Below are positions 10,574-36,254 of a stretch of DNA of 64,000 nt, in pieces; position 1 is the stretch's first letter; each line of letters opens with the position of its first letter. Where the stretch lies: the NCBI GenBank assembly GCA_009760855.2, contig WPIO01000050.1:1487001-1551000 (forward strand), given 5' to 3'. The notes under the pieces are model-generated. The model searched no databases and had not been told where the DNA came from. It was given only the letters and a program-made list of their open reading frames with translations. This DNA is from Cristatella mucedo. Lineage: Eukaryota; Bryozoa; Phylactolaemata; Cristatellidae. Position numbers and translations under genes: made by a program.

Positions 10574-12131
10574 CATAATAATAATAATAATAATAATATT
10601 GCACTTGATAAAGCGCCCTCAGAGAACTTAATCTCTTTCTAGGCGCTTTACATTTGCTGCAAAGTGATATAAAATAGAATAGTAAGTAAAATCATGCTTG
10701 AAAAACAAACAAAATGAATAATATGGTTAGGGGTTACATGCACAGGGTCAGCATGCAAATGTGGTTAGTGGCAGCATGCACAGTGTCAGCACGAATAAGC
10801 ACATCAATGACGAATCACAGGGACCCACTAAATGCTGTCCTAAATAGGTGTGTTTTTAAGTTTCTTTTAAATGTGGTCAGGTCAGGGGATGTTCTGACGC
10901 AGGTCGGGAGGGAGTTCCAGGCTTTGGGAGCATACGAGCTAAATGCACGGTCTCCAAAGGATTTAAGGTTTGTACGAGGTATTTCTAGACTGTTGGATTC
11001 CGAAAAGCGAGTGGTACGATGCTTGGCCTGATGGGGTAGTATATCTGAAAGATAGGCTGGAGCCATAGAATGAAGAGACCTAAAAGTGAGCGACAAAACC
11101 TTGAAGTCAATCCGTTGCTTGACTGGTAGCCAGTGCAGGTCGGCGAGAAGTGGAGTAATGTGGCAACTGCGACACTCACGACAGACAAGCCTAGCTGCAG
11201 AGTTTTGCACCAGCTGCAATCGCCTGATCGCACATGCTGGTAGGCCAGTAAGCAGTGAGTTGCAGAAGTCGAGACGAGATGTCACGAATGCATGGACCAG
11301 CTTGGACGTGGTATCCTTATCTAAACAAGCTCTAATTTTAGCAATGTTATGAAGCTGAAAATAGGCAGATTTGACTGTGGAGCTGATGTGGTCGTCTAAC
11401 GAGAGGTCGCTTTGGAATATGACACCTAGATTTCGAGCTGATTCAACTGGAGATATGCTGGCAGAGCCAATTTTGAAAGTCAGCCTTTCCAATTTCTGAA
11501 TCACACTGGGTTTGCCCATGACTAGTAAGTTAGTTTTATCATCGTTTAGTTTTAGAAAATTTGCTGCCATCCATGTGCGGATGTCATCAATGCATGCAGC
11601 AAGTGAGTTGAGAGAATTTGAGGTGCTCGAAGGCTGGGAGGGATCAAAGCAAAGGTACAACTGAGTGTCATCCGCATAGAAGTGAAAGCCTAGATTGTGC
11701 TTGGCAATCACATCAGCAAGAGGCAGAGTATAAACCGTGAAAAGAACCGGACCTAGCACAGAGCCCTGAGGTACTCCATATGTTAGAGGTACTTCATATG
11801 ATCTTAGTCCATTCACGCCAACACTCTGGAGTCTCCCACTGAGATAGGATCTGAACCACTGCAGGGCAGTGCCAGTGATGCCCAGGCGAGATGAGAAGCG
11901 CTCTAGAAGTACTTTGTGATCGATGGTATCAAAAGCTGCCGAAAAATCGAGCAAAACAAGCAGAGACACTCTACCCATGTCTGCATTCCTAAGTAGGTCG
12001 TTGTATACCCGAAGCAATGCTGACTCTGTGGAGTGATTAGCTCTAAAGTCAGACTGGAACTTACTAGCAAGGTGTGAGGTTTCGATATAGGAGTTCAGCT
12101 GGTCTGCCACGACCCGTTCCAGAGACCATAA
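10574..12131 (-). mobile_element. LINE family 1, 5'-truncated copy
   Basis: This is the best-preserved family 1 element. On its own strand it runs from the middle of the RT gene through a roughly 240-base 3' UTR to the terminal 'gcgcctagaaagagattaag' and 'gggcgctttatcaagtgcaa', followed by an ATT-repeat tail (plus strand 10574-10600). Its 5' side stops next to the LTR element that starts at 12139. Fragments at 15276, 36876, 45655 and elsewhere match it. Confidence 0.9.
10815..12110 (-). pseudogene. LINE family 1 reverse transcriptase, C-terminal 431 codons
   Basis: The open frame encodes the reverse transcriptase palm of a non-LTR retrotransposon, which would copy element RNA at a nicked target. 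It starts inside the domain. RT motifs appear in order: 'LLVLLDFSAAFDTIDH' (first catalytic Asp), 'GVPQGSVLGPVLF', '[11 protein letters not shown]' (the YADD active site), then the family's C-terminal region with 'LHWLPVKQRIDFKVL' and 'PKAWNSLP'. The endonuclease and the N-terminal part of RT are missing, so the copy cannot move by itself, although the remaining frame has no stop. The motif spelling fits the CR1/L2/Rex group of Jockey-type LINEs; the exact clade needs a tree. Confidence 0.88.
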
Positions 12132-12138
12132 ACCCTAT
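12132..12138. repeat. target-site duplication, left copy
   Basis: The heptamer ACCCTAT directly abuts the left LTR end (TG at 12139) and recurs at 14483-14489 directly after the right LTR end (CA at 14481-14482). Confidence 0.7.
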
Positions 12139-12188
12139 TGTATGACTGTTGTATGACAGTGGCTCCGGCGGAGGCAGGTCTTGTAGGA

Positions 12189-12194
<6 letters not shown>

Positions 12195-12240
<46 letters not shown>
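12195..12240. repeat. (AT)n array
   Basis: First of four AT arrays inside the 3' LTR. Confidence 0.97.
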
Positions 12241-12243
<3 letters not shown>

Positions 12244-12282
12244 TGTTATATTTTGTGTCATCTGCTGCGATTGATCGGGCTC

Positions 12283-12334
<52 letters not shown>

Positions 12335-12400
12335 GATATATATGTATATATATATATATGGGAGCCCGATCAATCGCAGCAGATGACACAAAATATAACA

Positions 12401-12402
<2 letters not shown>
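12241..12402. repeat. 44-bp inverted repeat around (AT)n arrays
   Basis: Positions 12241-12284 are the exact reverse complement of 12359-12402, starting 'gcatgttatattttgtgtca'. The space between is two AT arrays. A direct third copy with one change begins at 12457. Both the arms and the self-complementary AT core could extrude as a cruciform. Confidence 0.9.

Positions 12403-12403
<1 letters not shown>

Positions 12404-12456
<53 letters not shown>
12404..12456. repeat. (AT)n array
   Basis: Last AT array of the 3' LTR, separating the second and third copies of the 44-bp segment. Confidence 0.97.
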
Positions 12457-12459
<3 letters not shown>

Positions 12460-12621
12460 GAGCCCGATCAATCGCAGCAGATGACACGAAATATAACATG
12501 CATTAGTGGTCTGGCGCTATGCTTCGTCAATGACTTAACTATTGGCCACAGGTGAGGCACGTACATTAGTGTCAAGGCGCTTCGCCAATTACAACAGCAG
12601 AAACCGCAGGCGCACACTACA

Positions 12622-12634
12622 CCCCTTCCCATAG
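12622..12634 (-). other. polypurine tract of the LTR element
   Basis: On the minus strand the sequence CTATGGGAAGGGG ends exactly where the 3' LTR begins (TGTAGTG). Plus-strand DNA synthesis is primed at such a tract. Confidence 0.75.
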
Positions 12635-12833
12635 AAAATAGATTTCATAGTCCACCAGCCTAGCTGGGGAGGGGGCGGCCCTCATGACTGCGAAGTCGTG
12701 TGGCCATTGCCTCCCCGTGTTCTTCTCTTCTGCCTGCTCAAGCGGTGCCCTGTCCATCGGTTTGTTGTTCGGACTCTGTAAGGATATTAATTTAAACATT
12801 AACGAGCTCGGACCGGCTGGGATGGGGTGCAGG

Positions 12834-13921
12834 CTACGCGACAGCCACTCGAAGGAGGCGAACACCAGCTCTGCCCCTCGCGAGCAGCCGGTCGTAAATG
12901 CTGCCCACCTTTAGGCAAGGCTGGGGCACCGCTCCCACTGTAAAGCGGTTCCCGCACGTCACCTCTGTGTGAGCCTCGGCAGCCGGTCTCCTGCACTCGT
13001 AGCCGGCCGATCCCGCGGTGTGAAAATCACTCTGGCTCATTATGGCCTCGCCGTTCTCGGAGTTCAACTCCGCCGAGTCGATCTCGCGGTTGTGCTGCAC
13101 TGCGCTCTGCACCGAGACACTCGTTCGGGTGCTCTCCGTCGCTGCCGCGCTGCAGCACCGTTCTCGCTGCTTCGCTCTCTGGCAGCTTGCTCCTCGTCGC
13201 AGGCTACTATCGCCCTGCCGCCGACTGCTATCTCTATCTTTCGGTGCTTCCTCTGCGTTCTGTGCCGAAACGCTCGCGCAGGTGCTCTTCACCACTGCTA
13301 AGTCGCTCGTGCTGCTGCGCTTGGCGGCCAAGACGTCGCTCTTATGGGCTGCCTGCGCCTGGCCGCAGGCTGCTATCGCCTAGCCGATGACGGCTATCTC
13401 GCGGTGCTCCTCTGTGCTCTGCACCGAGACGATTGTGCGGGTGCTCTTCAATACCAAGAAACTCTCGCCACTTTGCTCCGCGGCCGAGACGTCGCTCTCT
13501 TGGGCACTCTTTGCCACCGAGATGCCCTTCGCCGCCGAGACTTCGCTCACGTGGGCCGCCTGCGCCTTGTCGCTGGCTACTACCGCCTCGCCACTGGAAG
13601 CCGTCACATGCTGCACCTCCTTCGTCTCTGGCTGCTGCCGCTGCGAACTTACGTTGTTCTGGCGCTCTTCGGATGTTGTGGCTACTATGTCAGAAGCAGT
13701 CCCATACCCGCTTCCTCCACCGGTATTGCGGCCGGACGGCTGCAGCAGCTGAACGAGTTCCACTCGGCAGTCTGGAACTTTAAGGCAGTTGACGGTGGGA
13801 TCGACCGGTGATGAAGCTGGCTCGTCGCGTCGCCTAGCTTTGTCCCGGTCTCGGCTCCGGCGAGCTGCGCCTGCTCCAGCCGAAACCTCTCGGCCTCAAG
13901 CTCGGCCTCCTCATCAGTCAA
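12834..13921 (-). pseudogene. decayed internal coding region of the LTR element, possibly gag-like
   Basis: Three partly overlapping minus-strand frames (13921-13685, 13763-13380, 13331-12834) appear to be one coding region broken by frameshifts. The first opens with an acidic, helix-like stretch ('TDEEAELEAERFRLEQAQLA'). The rest is Ser/Ala/Gln-rich and holds at least three diverged copies of a unit, for example 'STRTSVSVQSA', 'STRTIVSVQSTEE' and 'STCASVSAQNAEE', about 160-190 bases apart. I do not recognise the family. Its position after the primer binding site suggests a gag-type product, but no CCHC knuckle is visible. Confidence 0.45.
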
Positions 13922-14190
13922 CCACGAAAAGATCAGAATTCATTCCCTTCGCAGCTTGTGGCAATCTTGCTTTACGTCGGCCGCCTGATCGCCCCAACCG
14001 TGTATCGCATTGCCGCCCAAACATACCGGCATGACATTGTTTAACGGCATCGAAATATTTAGCCTTGATACAGCTTTCTCAAGCGTGGAAGCCAAGGCAT
14101 AAAGTTCGGTCTGCCGTTAAACATTTGATACCTCAGTATAGGCGTTCCATCTAGACCATAAAAGGTCTGGTACTCTTTTCGGTACGAGTA

Positions 14191-14208
14191 AACCATTCTC
14201 TGCTGCCA
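14191..14208 (-). other. primer binding site, initiator tRNA-Met type
   Basis: On the minus strand it reads TGGCAGCAGAGAATGGTT, starting two bases inside the 5' LTR. The complement of a eukaryotic initiator tRNA-Met 3' end begins TGGTAGCAGAGGATGGTT, so 16 of 18 bases agree. Confidence 0.75.
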
Positions 14209-14210
14209 GT

Positions 14211-14482
14211 TGTACGATAGTGGCTCCAGCGGCAGCGGGTGTCGGGGAGTCTCACGGAGACACAGCGGGCGCACATTCGGGGTGAACGAGACTATTACTC
14301 TCAACGGGCGAGTATATGGAAGCCCTATCAATAGCAGCAGACGACACAAAATATAACATGCATTAGTGGCCTGACGCTTCGCTGTGTCAAAGGCTTAACT
14401 TTTGGCCACAGGTGAGGACTGTACATTAGTGTCAAGGCGCTTTGCTAATAGCAAAAAGCAGAAGCCGCAGGCGCACACTACA
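14211..14482 (-). repeat. 5' LTR
   Basis: Bounded on the plus strand by TGTACG at 14211 and CTACA at 14478-14482. It lacks the AT arrays of the 3' LTR. The diverged sequence between the two LTRs indicates an old insertion. Confidence 0.78.
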
Positions 14483-14489
14483 ACCCTAT
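14483..14489. repeat. target-site duplication, right copy
   Basis: ACCCTAT, identical to 12132-12138. Confidence 0.7.
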
Positions 14490-15265
14490 TTATAAACCCT
14501 CAGCGTGCTTCACATCTAAGCATGATCAAGAACTGAACCGTATGCTGGATCGGACGTCCGACGTTCCAAGCAGTCTAAACGGCTGCATAGCAGCTAATCC
14601 TGGCCAAGCAGAAATTGCGGGCGAGAGGCGCACTGACCCAGAGAAGCAGAAGGCCCAACCCCTCAAGTGTCACGGTCAAGGAAGTAAACACCGAATCCAC
14701 TATTAGCATTTCTGTGACTACTCTCCGGGGTGCCATTCTGAACTGGTAAGCCGGCAAATGTACTGCAGTAGCTGCTGCTGAAGCTGATGCTGAAAAGTGA
14801 GCTTTAGTTGCCACCACGTTTTCTTGTATGGTTTCGGCAGCGTTCGTGTGGTTCGACCGTGGCGTGTTCTTTGGGTCTCGCTCGCTGTGCGTGTATGTAC
14901 TTGCGCTTCTGCCATTCAGCCCTCTCCTATGCGACCGAGACTATAGTCTATATATTTATGGGATAGAAAAGAAAAATCTCGCTCGATTTTTGCAAGGAGA
15001 CACTGGATTTTCTTAGTAACATTTAATATCAACCGCTAATGGATTAGGATATATTCCCGGCCTCATGCATTTGCAATCGTATGTCGGAAAGATAAGAGTT
15101 GCTGTGCTTGATTGTCTGTACTGGTAGCCATTATGTACCAGAGGAGTACCTGGTCCACGTATGGAAACAGTTCAATTTCAAACCTGTGGTCTGCGGTCAT
15201 TAGCAGTTTTGCCACTAGTCATATTAAGCAACAGAATGAATGAAACTTGCCCCGATCTAACAACT
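14490..15265. other. no gene recognised
   Basis: Unique DNA with short frames only. Confidence 0.4.
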
Positions 15266-15267
15266 TC

Positions 15268-16540
15268 AGTAATAATAATAATAACAGTGCAATTGATGTA
15301 GCCCTCCTCAGAGAACCCAATCTGTTTGTAGGCGCTTTACATTGGCTGCAAGCACGGTCGAATGGTTAGTGGTAGCATGCTTAATGACAGCAAGCATAAC
15401 AGACATGCACAGGGTCAGCATGCAAATATCGTTAGTGGCAGCATGCACAGTGTCAGCACACAAAGGACGAACCACATGGACCCACTAAATTCTGTGATAA
15501 ATAGATGTGTTTTTAGCGTCTTTTAATATGTGGTCAAGTCAGGGGACGTCGTGACGCCAGTCGGAAGTGAGTTCGAGGCCTCAGGAGCATACGAACTAAA
15601 GGCATGGTCCCCAAGGGATTTAAGGTTCGTACGAGGTAGAGGTAAACCATTAGATTTCGAAAAGCGGGTGGTACGATGCTTAGCCTGGTGGGGGGAGTAG
15701 ATCTGATAGGTAGGCTGGAGCCAAAGACTGAATGGAACTAAAAGTGAGCGACAGAACCTTGAAGTCGATCCGTTGCTTGACTGGTAGCCAGTGCAGGTCG
15801 GTGAGAAGTAGTGAGATGTGGCAACTGCGACGTTCACGACAGGCAAGCCTAGCTGCACAATTTTGCACCAGCTGTAAGTGCCCGATTGCACAGGCCGGTA
15901 GACCAGCCAGCAGTGAGTTGCAGAAGTCAAGACGTGGTTTCACAAATGCGTAGATCAATTTAGATGTGGTGTCCCTGTCTAAGCAAGGCCGAATTTTAGC
16001 TATGATAAGGAGCTGAAAGTAGGCAGACTTGGCTGTAGAGCTGATATCGTCGTCTAATGAAAGGTCACTTTGGAACATGACACCTAGAGTTCGTGCAGAT
16101 TCAACAGGACATATGCTGGCAGAGCCGATTGTGAGCCTTAACCTTTCCAATTTCTGAATTACACTTGGTTTCCCCATAACTAGCTAGTTGGTTTTATCAT
16201 CATTAATTTTAAGAAGATTTACTGCCATCCATGTGCGAATGTGGTCAATACATGCAGCAAGGAGGTTGAGAGAATTCGACATGCTGGAGAGGTGGAACGG
16301 ATCAAAGCAAAGCTACAACTGAGTGTCATCCGCATAGAAGTGATAACCTAGATTGTGCTTGGCAATCACATCGGCAAGAGGGATAGTGTAAACCAAGAAA
16401 TTAGCAGGACCAAGCACAGACCCCTGAGTTACCTCATACTTCAGAGGCTCCTCGGATGATGTGTCCATTCACATCATTACTCCCACTGAGATAGGACCTG
16501 AGCCATTGCTGTGCATTCATGTCAGTGATGGCCAGGCGAG
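15268..16540 (-). mobile_element. LINE family 1, degenerate 5'-truncated copy
   Basis: The ATT tail complement at 15268-15286 is followed by the 3' UTR and then by RT C-terminal sequence (15523-16177). The same phrases recur as in the 10.8-12.1 kb copy ('RLDFCNSLLAGLPACAI', 'LHWLPVKQRIDFKVL'), with frameshifts and stops. The 5' part past 16180 retains the YADD region only in decayed form. Confidence 0.85.
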
Positions 16541-16813
16541 TTGAGTCGCTTCCTCCCCCATGATCGCCCCGCCATGACCGTCCGCCGAAATGATGAAGTG
16601 TCCACCAATCGATGCGCTAGCCTAGACTGAGTAGCGTGAAGTAGTTGGATATCGTTTTCGCAGGCAAGCGGCCTTGATGGCGACCGGTGTCGTGGTACTC
16701 GATGGTAATTTCGCGGTGCGGCGTCTCTTTTTGCAGCTTCTCTTACAGATATATATCGAGGGTCTTGTGCCGGTCGACAATCGTTGTGCAGCGGCTGCAG
16801 CTAATTCACTGGC

Positions 16814-31366
<14,553 letters not shown>

Positions 31367-32525
31367 ACCGAAGCCGAAGCACTGAAGCCGCCTCTGTAGG
31401 CTGCAGTGCTGCCTCATTTCGAATGGGAAATTTTCTTACGACCAGATTGGGTATCACTGGGGACCTCTGCATAATCTGCTTGTGCCCAGCGTTACCTCGT
31501 GCTGCTGCTGGATGTGGCAGCTTCACCCTGTGCAAGCATCTCTCGATGGGATGCATCTGCTGTGCATACAGGCCTCACAGCCGCAGTGCCACGCCAGGGA
31601 GTTATCGGTCGGTGCCGGTCTGGAGCAAGCCGAGAGCCCAGAATGAATTTTACCTTGAGGGTATAGCCCATGCTATTCAGCTTGTATGAGCAAGCACTGC
31701 CCTGACAAAAAATCTTTACTGATGTACTTTCACTGATGCTCGAGTGTCCAGCTGTAAATTATGTCACATCTGCCCCAGCATTGTGAAAATCAAGCCTTGT
31801 TTTAATAGGTTCTCAAATTTTTTTCTGATGAGAGCTGATGACAAGCTCTACTGAGTTATTACTGTTCATGTGGTCCCGTTTTTATTTGAAGCTCGGCGGC
31901 TTCAACTAAATGCCTTCTTTCCCACAGCAGTCAAGATTCAGCCTCTGCACTACTTGAAATATTACAGCACCTGCCCTACGGTTCATTGATGGCAGGGTAG
32001 AAGTTCAAAACTTACTTAAGTAGCAGTAGAATCACTACGCTGGCGGCAAGCAACCGATTTTCTGGCACAGTACATCTTGATCTGACAGATTACTTCCTGA
32101 CTAAAATAAGGTCACTCACAATATTGATTTGCAAGTCCCTACTGTATGCACTAAGACGGTTAGCAACTAATGTGCACGTCCTGGCTACCATAACTCTTGC
32201 TTGAGGGCGAATCATTTAACTCCATGGGTATAAATAGAATTGGAACGTCTAAAGAATCTGCCTGTCTCCTAAAACGTAATTGATATAAATCAGCACACTA
32301 GTTATTAATCTAAACCTGAACACCTAGTAGTATAATCACGGCCGAGACTAATGACCCATAATGTAAGCTTGCCACTTCAACAAACCGTTACACAAAATTA
32401 AGTGCCTTTGTGGTCAGCAGTGTAGGTATAGACACGAACTTATGTGCCCTGAGTCAAGTATATAAATAAATTTGTATGAACATACAAATTTAATGCCAAA
32501 CGGAAAACGACATGTCAACAGTAAC
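31367..32525. other. TAF6 3' flank, probably 3' UTR
   Basis: No further gene seen. The first AATAAA on the plus strand is at 32465-32470. No nearer canonical signal was found. Confidence 0.35.
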
Positions 32526-32529
32526 GGAG

Positions 32530-32605
32530 TCATACATTTGATAAAGCGCCCTCGGAGGACTTCACGTTTGCTTCAAAGAAAGCACGATCGATTGGTTAAC
32601 AAAAC
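32530..32605 (-). mobile_element. LINE family 1 3'-end remnant
   Basis: 'catttgataaagcgccctcg' and 'ttgcttcaaagaaagcacga' match the terminus of the family in minus orientation. Confidence 0.6.
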
Positions 32606-33755
32606 ATTGCATGTGCATAACAAAGGGCATCACGGCGTCAGATCTTCGCATATCCTGCTGCTCCAAAGAACGAATGGCTGACAGGTCTACAACAAAATTG
32701 AGTCGATCCATTTAATTTTAAGCTTCGAACTAAAACCAACAAATGGAGCGATCTTGGCCGGCGTCAGATTAATGCATTCATAGTAATCACATGGTTCATA
32801 CGAACGAGACTATTTGATTCATCACACTGCGGATCATAAGAATCGAGGAGCGCTACCTTGTTTACTCACCGATTTAGTAAAGATTGCAAGCGGCTTTGTC
32901 TAGTTACAAGCACTTGCAACGAAAGGGGTTCCCATACTCTTATTGTAGTGCATGCGTGCTCACTCGATCGAATCATAGTAGCAACCACCGGGCACCGACT
33001 GTAAACGAGTACACGGCATAGTAAAAAAAAGCGCATTCATCACGCGGTACCGAAGCCAGCTTAATGGTTTAAAGCGCTATCGCACCACTCACCAAGCTCC
33101 AGCTTCGTGGAGTGAGCATGCTTGCGTGAGGACTCTTTAGCAACGCATGCGTAACAACGCAGCATCCAGGAATCTATTAATAACATGCGAGTTTGACAGA
33201 CCAACGAATAGAATAAAGCGGCCTAACTACTCTCCTTAAAACCATTTAATCTCTAGCGAGTGCACTTACCACGGCCGACATGTTCGCGTCGACACCTGCA
33301 AATGAAGAGCGCGGTTTGTTTTATTCAAACTCATACTATAAGTGACGCACCAACGGTGCCGTAACCAGGCATCAGCATGTCATTTTCATCACGTAAGCCA
33401 CAGAGTACGGTTGTGGCCTACAGAAGGATCCATTGACAAGAAACATCATATGCCGCCCGGCGCGAGCCTACGGTCTGCCCCAGGCTCACAGGCGTGCAAA
33501 AGCATAGCATATTAAGATGCCCAGTGGTGCGTACCTCTAATTGAAGTTCGAAAATGAACGCCACTGTCACACAGAAAAGTTATGGAGAACTACCGAGAGC
33601 TCACACCCTTACTCGGCGCGAGGCGATAACCGAAAGGCCGACGCAGCATGAAGCTGAGCGAGAGAACGCGAGAGTCCAAGATGTAATCAGCGGTCATCCT
33701 CAAGCCACTTAACAAAGAAATACTGCGACATTCTTTACACATGTCTAATTTTATA
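32606..33755. other. no gene recognised
   Basis: AT-leaning unique DNA without long frames. Confidence 0.4.
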
Positions 33756-33759
33756 AAGA

Positions 33760-33933
33760 TTTATTTCCATAATTTTACCTCAGGATTAATTACAAACAAT
33801 TGTCATAATCAGGAGTCATAGATATAGGCTCTGGTGGGGGCCCTTCGTTGTTGGTGCCCTTGGGCGCCCGTTGGTCGCCGAATGTCGTGGGCCGCACGTT
33901 GCATCCGGGCATCCTACGCGTGCTGCTGACGAC
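33760..33933 (-). CDS. possible terminal exon of an unidentified gene
   Basis: On the minus strand an AG acceptor (33935-33934) is followed by 47 codons ending 'PPPEPISMTPDYDNCL' and a TAA at 33792-33790. An AATAAA at 33765-33760 lies 25 bases beyond the stop. That spacing fits a 3' exon. The pyrimidine tract is poor, no upstream exon was identified and the protein is not recognised, so this may be chance. Confidence 0.25.
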
Positions 33934-33944
33934 CTGTCTTGCAG

Positions 33945-35050
33945 GGGCTGTGCGTCTCCGCCGACATAGACCGATCGGACGCCTATGGTCCCGACTTCCG
34001 ACCCTCTCCGCCCAGCGGGCGTGCATCTCCGTAACTTGGCCCTAATCCGCACGAGGCAGTTCTCATGAAAGCAATTCAATGTCTACAGGGACGAGGGGTA
34101 GGCGAGCGTCTTTGAGGCGTGGGACCGCGCGGCGGCGGACGTCAGTGGGACTGAGGTGGGGCGTTCACGTGCGCCAATGCACGGTGTTTCGGCGGTCGCA
34201 ACGCGCTCGTTGTACGCCACCGATCGCCACCCAAATGTGTCTCGCGCTTCCGCCAACTGCGATGAAGCAAAGGTACGCCGTCTCGAAGACCTTATCAACC
34301 GGCGGTGCTACCGGATGCCAGTGTAACCAAATCTAAAAATTAAAACGCTCGGAGCAAATCGGCGAGATGACCTGTGCGCGATTTCGCGAGTTCTATGGGG
34401 GCGAATTGGTGAGGAGACGCTTGGCCGTCGCTCGCTTTCAACGGTCGCGTCCGACCCTAGCAGCGTTCGCCCGAGGTTAGGAAATACTCTCAGGAAATCT
34501 CTGCTCTGAGCTCCGGGGCAAGCCGCCTTTGTTCTCAGATCTCGCGGCCTTCGCTAAAAACGTACGAGCCAGTACAGCCCGGCGCTGTGAAATAAAGCCG
34601 CCTAATGTGCAGCCTCGGTTAGATCCGCAGCCCCACAGCGCGCTTTCGCGAAGTGTTTTAGCACCTCGCACTTACCCGTGCTTAAGACCAAGGTAAATAA
34701 ACCTTGCAGCAGGCGGTACGCGATTGCTTAAAAAGCGGACTCCAACCAACGACCAAGTCGTAAAGTTCGCGACCCTCACCCGCAGGCTAATGCCCTGGGG
34801 CCGCGTCGATACTCGATAGACAAGCGATTCTTCATCATTATCGCTACCCGTCTAGATTTTCCGTGCGCATAGCGTGTAACGATCCTTCGTATGGCGTGGT
34901 CCATGTTTTGCAAAGATTCCCCATATCTAGCGAGCGATCGACTCGAGTATTACAGATAAAAACGATTTCAATTTGGGTAAGAGTCCGAAATTTTGCGTTG
35001 CATTTCGGTTGAATTCAATAGGCGAGCTTGGCGATGTCAAAGTGCTGCTA
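33945..35050. other. no gene recognised
   Basis: GC-rich between 33940 and 34680 with short frames on both strands. Nothing identifiable. Confidence 0.4.
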
Positions 35051-35054
35051 AATG

Positions 35055-35185
35055 CAAATAAGTCTGTTGGCTACCGAGTGCGTATTGAAAGCCGCTTAGG
35101 CTGTGAGTGCGAAGTACAAAACTCTCCTGCGTAACACCCACATAGTCTTTGTGGAGTTACAGTCGGAGATACGATATATAACAAG
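35055..35185 (+). mobile_element. LINE family 2 3' terminus
   Basis: From 'aagtctgttggctaccgagt' to 'gttacagtcggagatacgat', the full 3' end without the long tail. Confidence 0.8.
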
Positions 35186-36060
35186 ACAACACTCCTAAGG
35201 AGCATTGATGAATGGCAAGAGCTCAGATAGGACGCAAACTGAGTAGCGAGTGCTTCGACTGCCGGTATTCCATTTAGGCTCAGGATATATTGACAATAAT
35301 TAAAGACATGAATAAATTTGGTATCACTATGAGAGTAACGGTAGCTAAGATGCATTTAGGCGGTACTTTAAAATTCAGCCGAGCAGGCAAGTGGAAATTT
35401 TTGTAACGTGAAATTGAAATAAATACTTCACAAAAAAGTGCCGTAAAAAGTGAGTCATCTGATTCAGCACCTTACGTATGTAACAGCACAAGAGTATTGG
35501 CGGCGATCAATCTTTTACATTCGCCGTGCTGCCTTGGCCCTGCAGTGGTCGTCGTCTTTTTTTAAATGTCGATTGTTTAGCTGAAAGGTTTGGGCCATAG
35601 GGTCAAGGTGCTCACCTTTGACGACCCAGTAGAGATTAAGTTCTCCCAAGTTCTACACCATTGAATATTTTATATGTTCACTGGGCAATAAAGAATTGCC
35701 TGTCGCAGGACTGCAACTCACTACCTACTCTTTTAAGTTCAGGAACCTTATTCTTGGGACAAGAACCGGGAGCGAAATACTGGAGGCTGATGCATGCAAA
35801 CTGATTTGTATCCGTTGCTGGATTCTTTTCCGAAAATCGAAATTCTTGCGAGCGTCGCATTCGGCAAGCGATGCAGCTGAGACCTGTTATAGCACGTCTG
35901 GTGTTTCGACCGTAGCCCGTATGACATTACGCGTATATAGAAACATAACAGAATGCTGGTTTAAGCTCTGTCCGCTTCCGCCAGTCGGGAGGAGACTTGA
36001 TAATTCGCAAACAGTAACATGGTCGTGCCGATAACTGTGATAAGAGAATCGTTTAACTTT
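35186..36060. other. SINE remnants in otherwise unassigned DNA
   Basis: A SINE A head and tail remnant lies at about 35585-35675 ('caaggtgctcacc', 'agtagagattaagttctccc'). A minus SINE B remnant lies at about 35685-35750. No gene recognised. Confidence 0.45.
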
Positions 36061-36064
36061 TTTT

Positions 36065-36150
36065 TCACTGCACCTGTAAAGTGACTAGAAAGAGATTCAG
36101 TCGGTGGTGGCGCTATGCAAATGTATTGTTACTATTATTGTTATTAGTAT
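36065..36150 (+). mobile_element. LINE family 1 3'-end remnant
   Basis: 'gtaaagtgactagaaagaga' followed by an ATT-rich tail. Confidence 0.6.
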
Positions 36151-36254
36151 TACAACGCTATCTGACCCAAAAAGCTGGGTAAGGATCTCAAGCCGGCAGA
36201 GCTAGCTAGTATGATTTATTCGCTGACATTCGTTCCCTACTAGCACTTCCATGC

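Larger units (their letters stand above)
12139..12621 (-). repeat. 3' LTR, expanded by AT arrays and an inverted duplication
   Basis: It matches the 5' LTR at both ends: 'tgacagtggctccggcgg' on the left, and about 165 bases from 'gatcaatcgcagcag' to 'gcgcacactaca' on the right. It is about 210 bp longer because the middle holds four (AT)n arrays and three copies of a 44-bp segment, one of them inverted. The leftmost 11 bases ('tgtatgactgt') look like an imperfect duplication of the next 'tgtatgacagt'. Confidence 0.8.
12139..14482 (-). mobile_element. non-autonomous LTR retrotransposon
   Basis: Read on the minus strand, the element has every structural landmark of an LTR retrotransposon. It has a 272-bp 5' LTR (14482-14211) and a two-base spacer. 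A primer binding site at 14208-14191 closely matches the complement of the 3' end of initiator tRNA-Met. About 1.6 kb of internal DNA follows, then a polypurine tract at 12634-12622, a 3' LTR (12621-12139) and a flanking 7-bp duplication. The LTRs begin TGTAGTGTGCGCC and end in ACA. Decayed frames inside show no protease, RT, RNase H or integrase motif, so another element's proteins would have been needed. A partial LTR-like copy lies at 41505-41615 in the opposite orientation. Confidence 0.8.

Noticed and set aside
33270-33295. 26-base minus-strand microexon with perfect acceptor and donor containing ATGTCGGCCGTG
   Set aside because: Splice-like ends alone on so short a segment are not evidence of an exon, and no continuing exon was found to its left.
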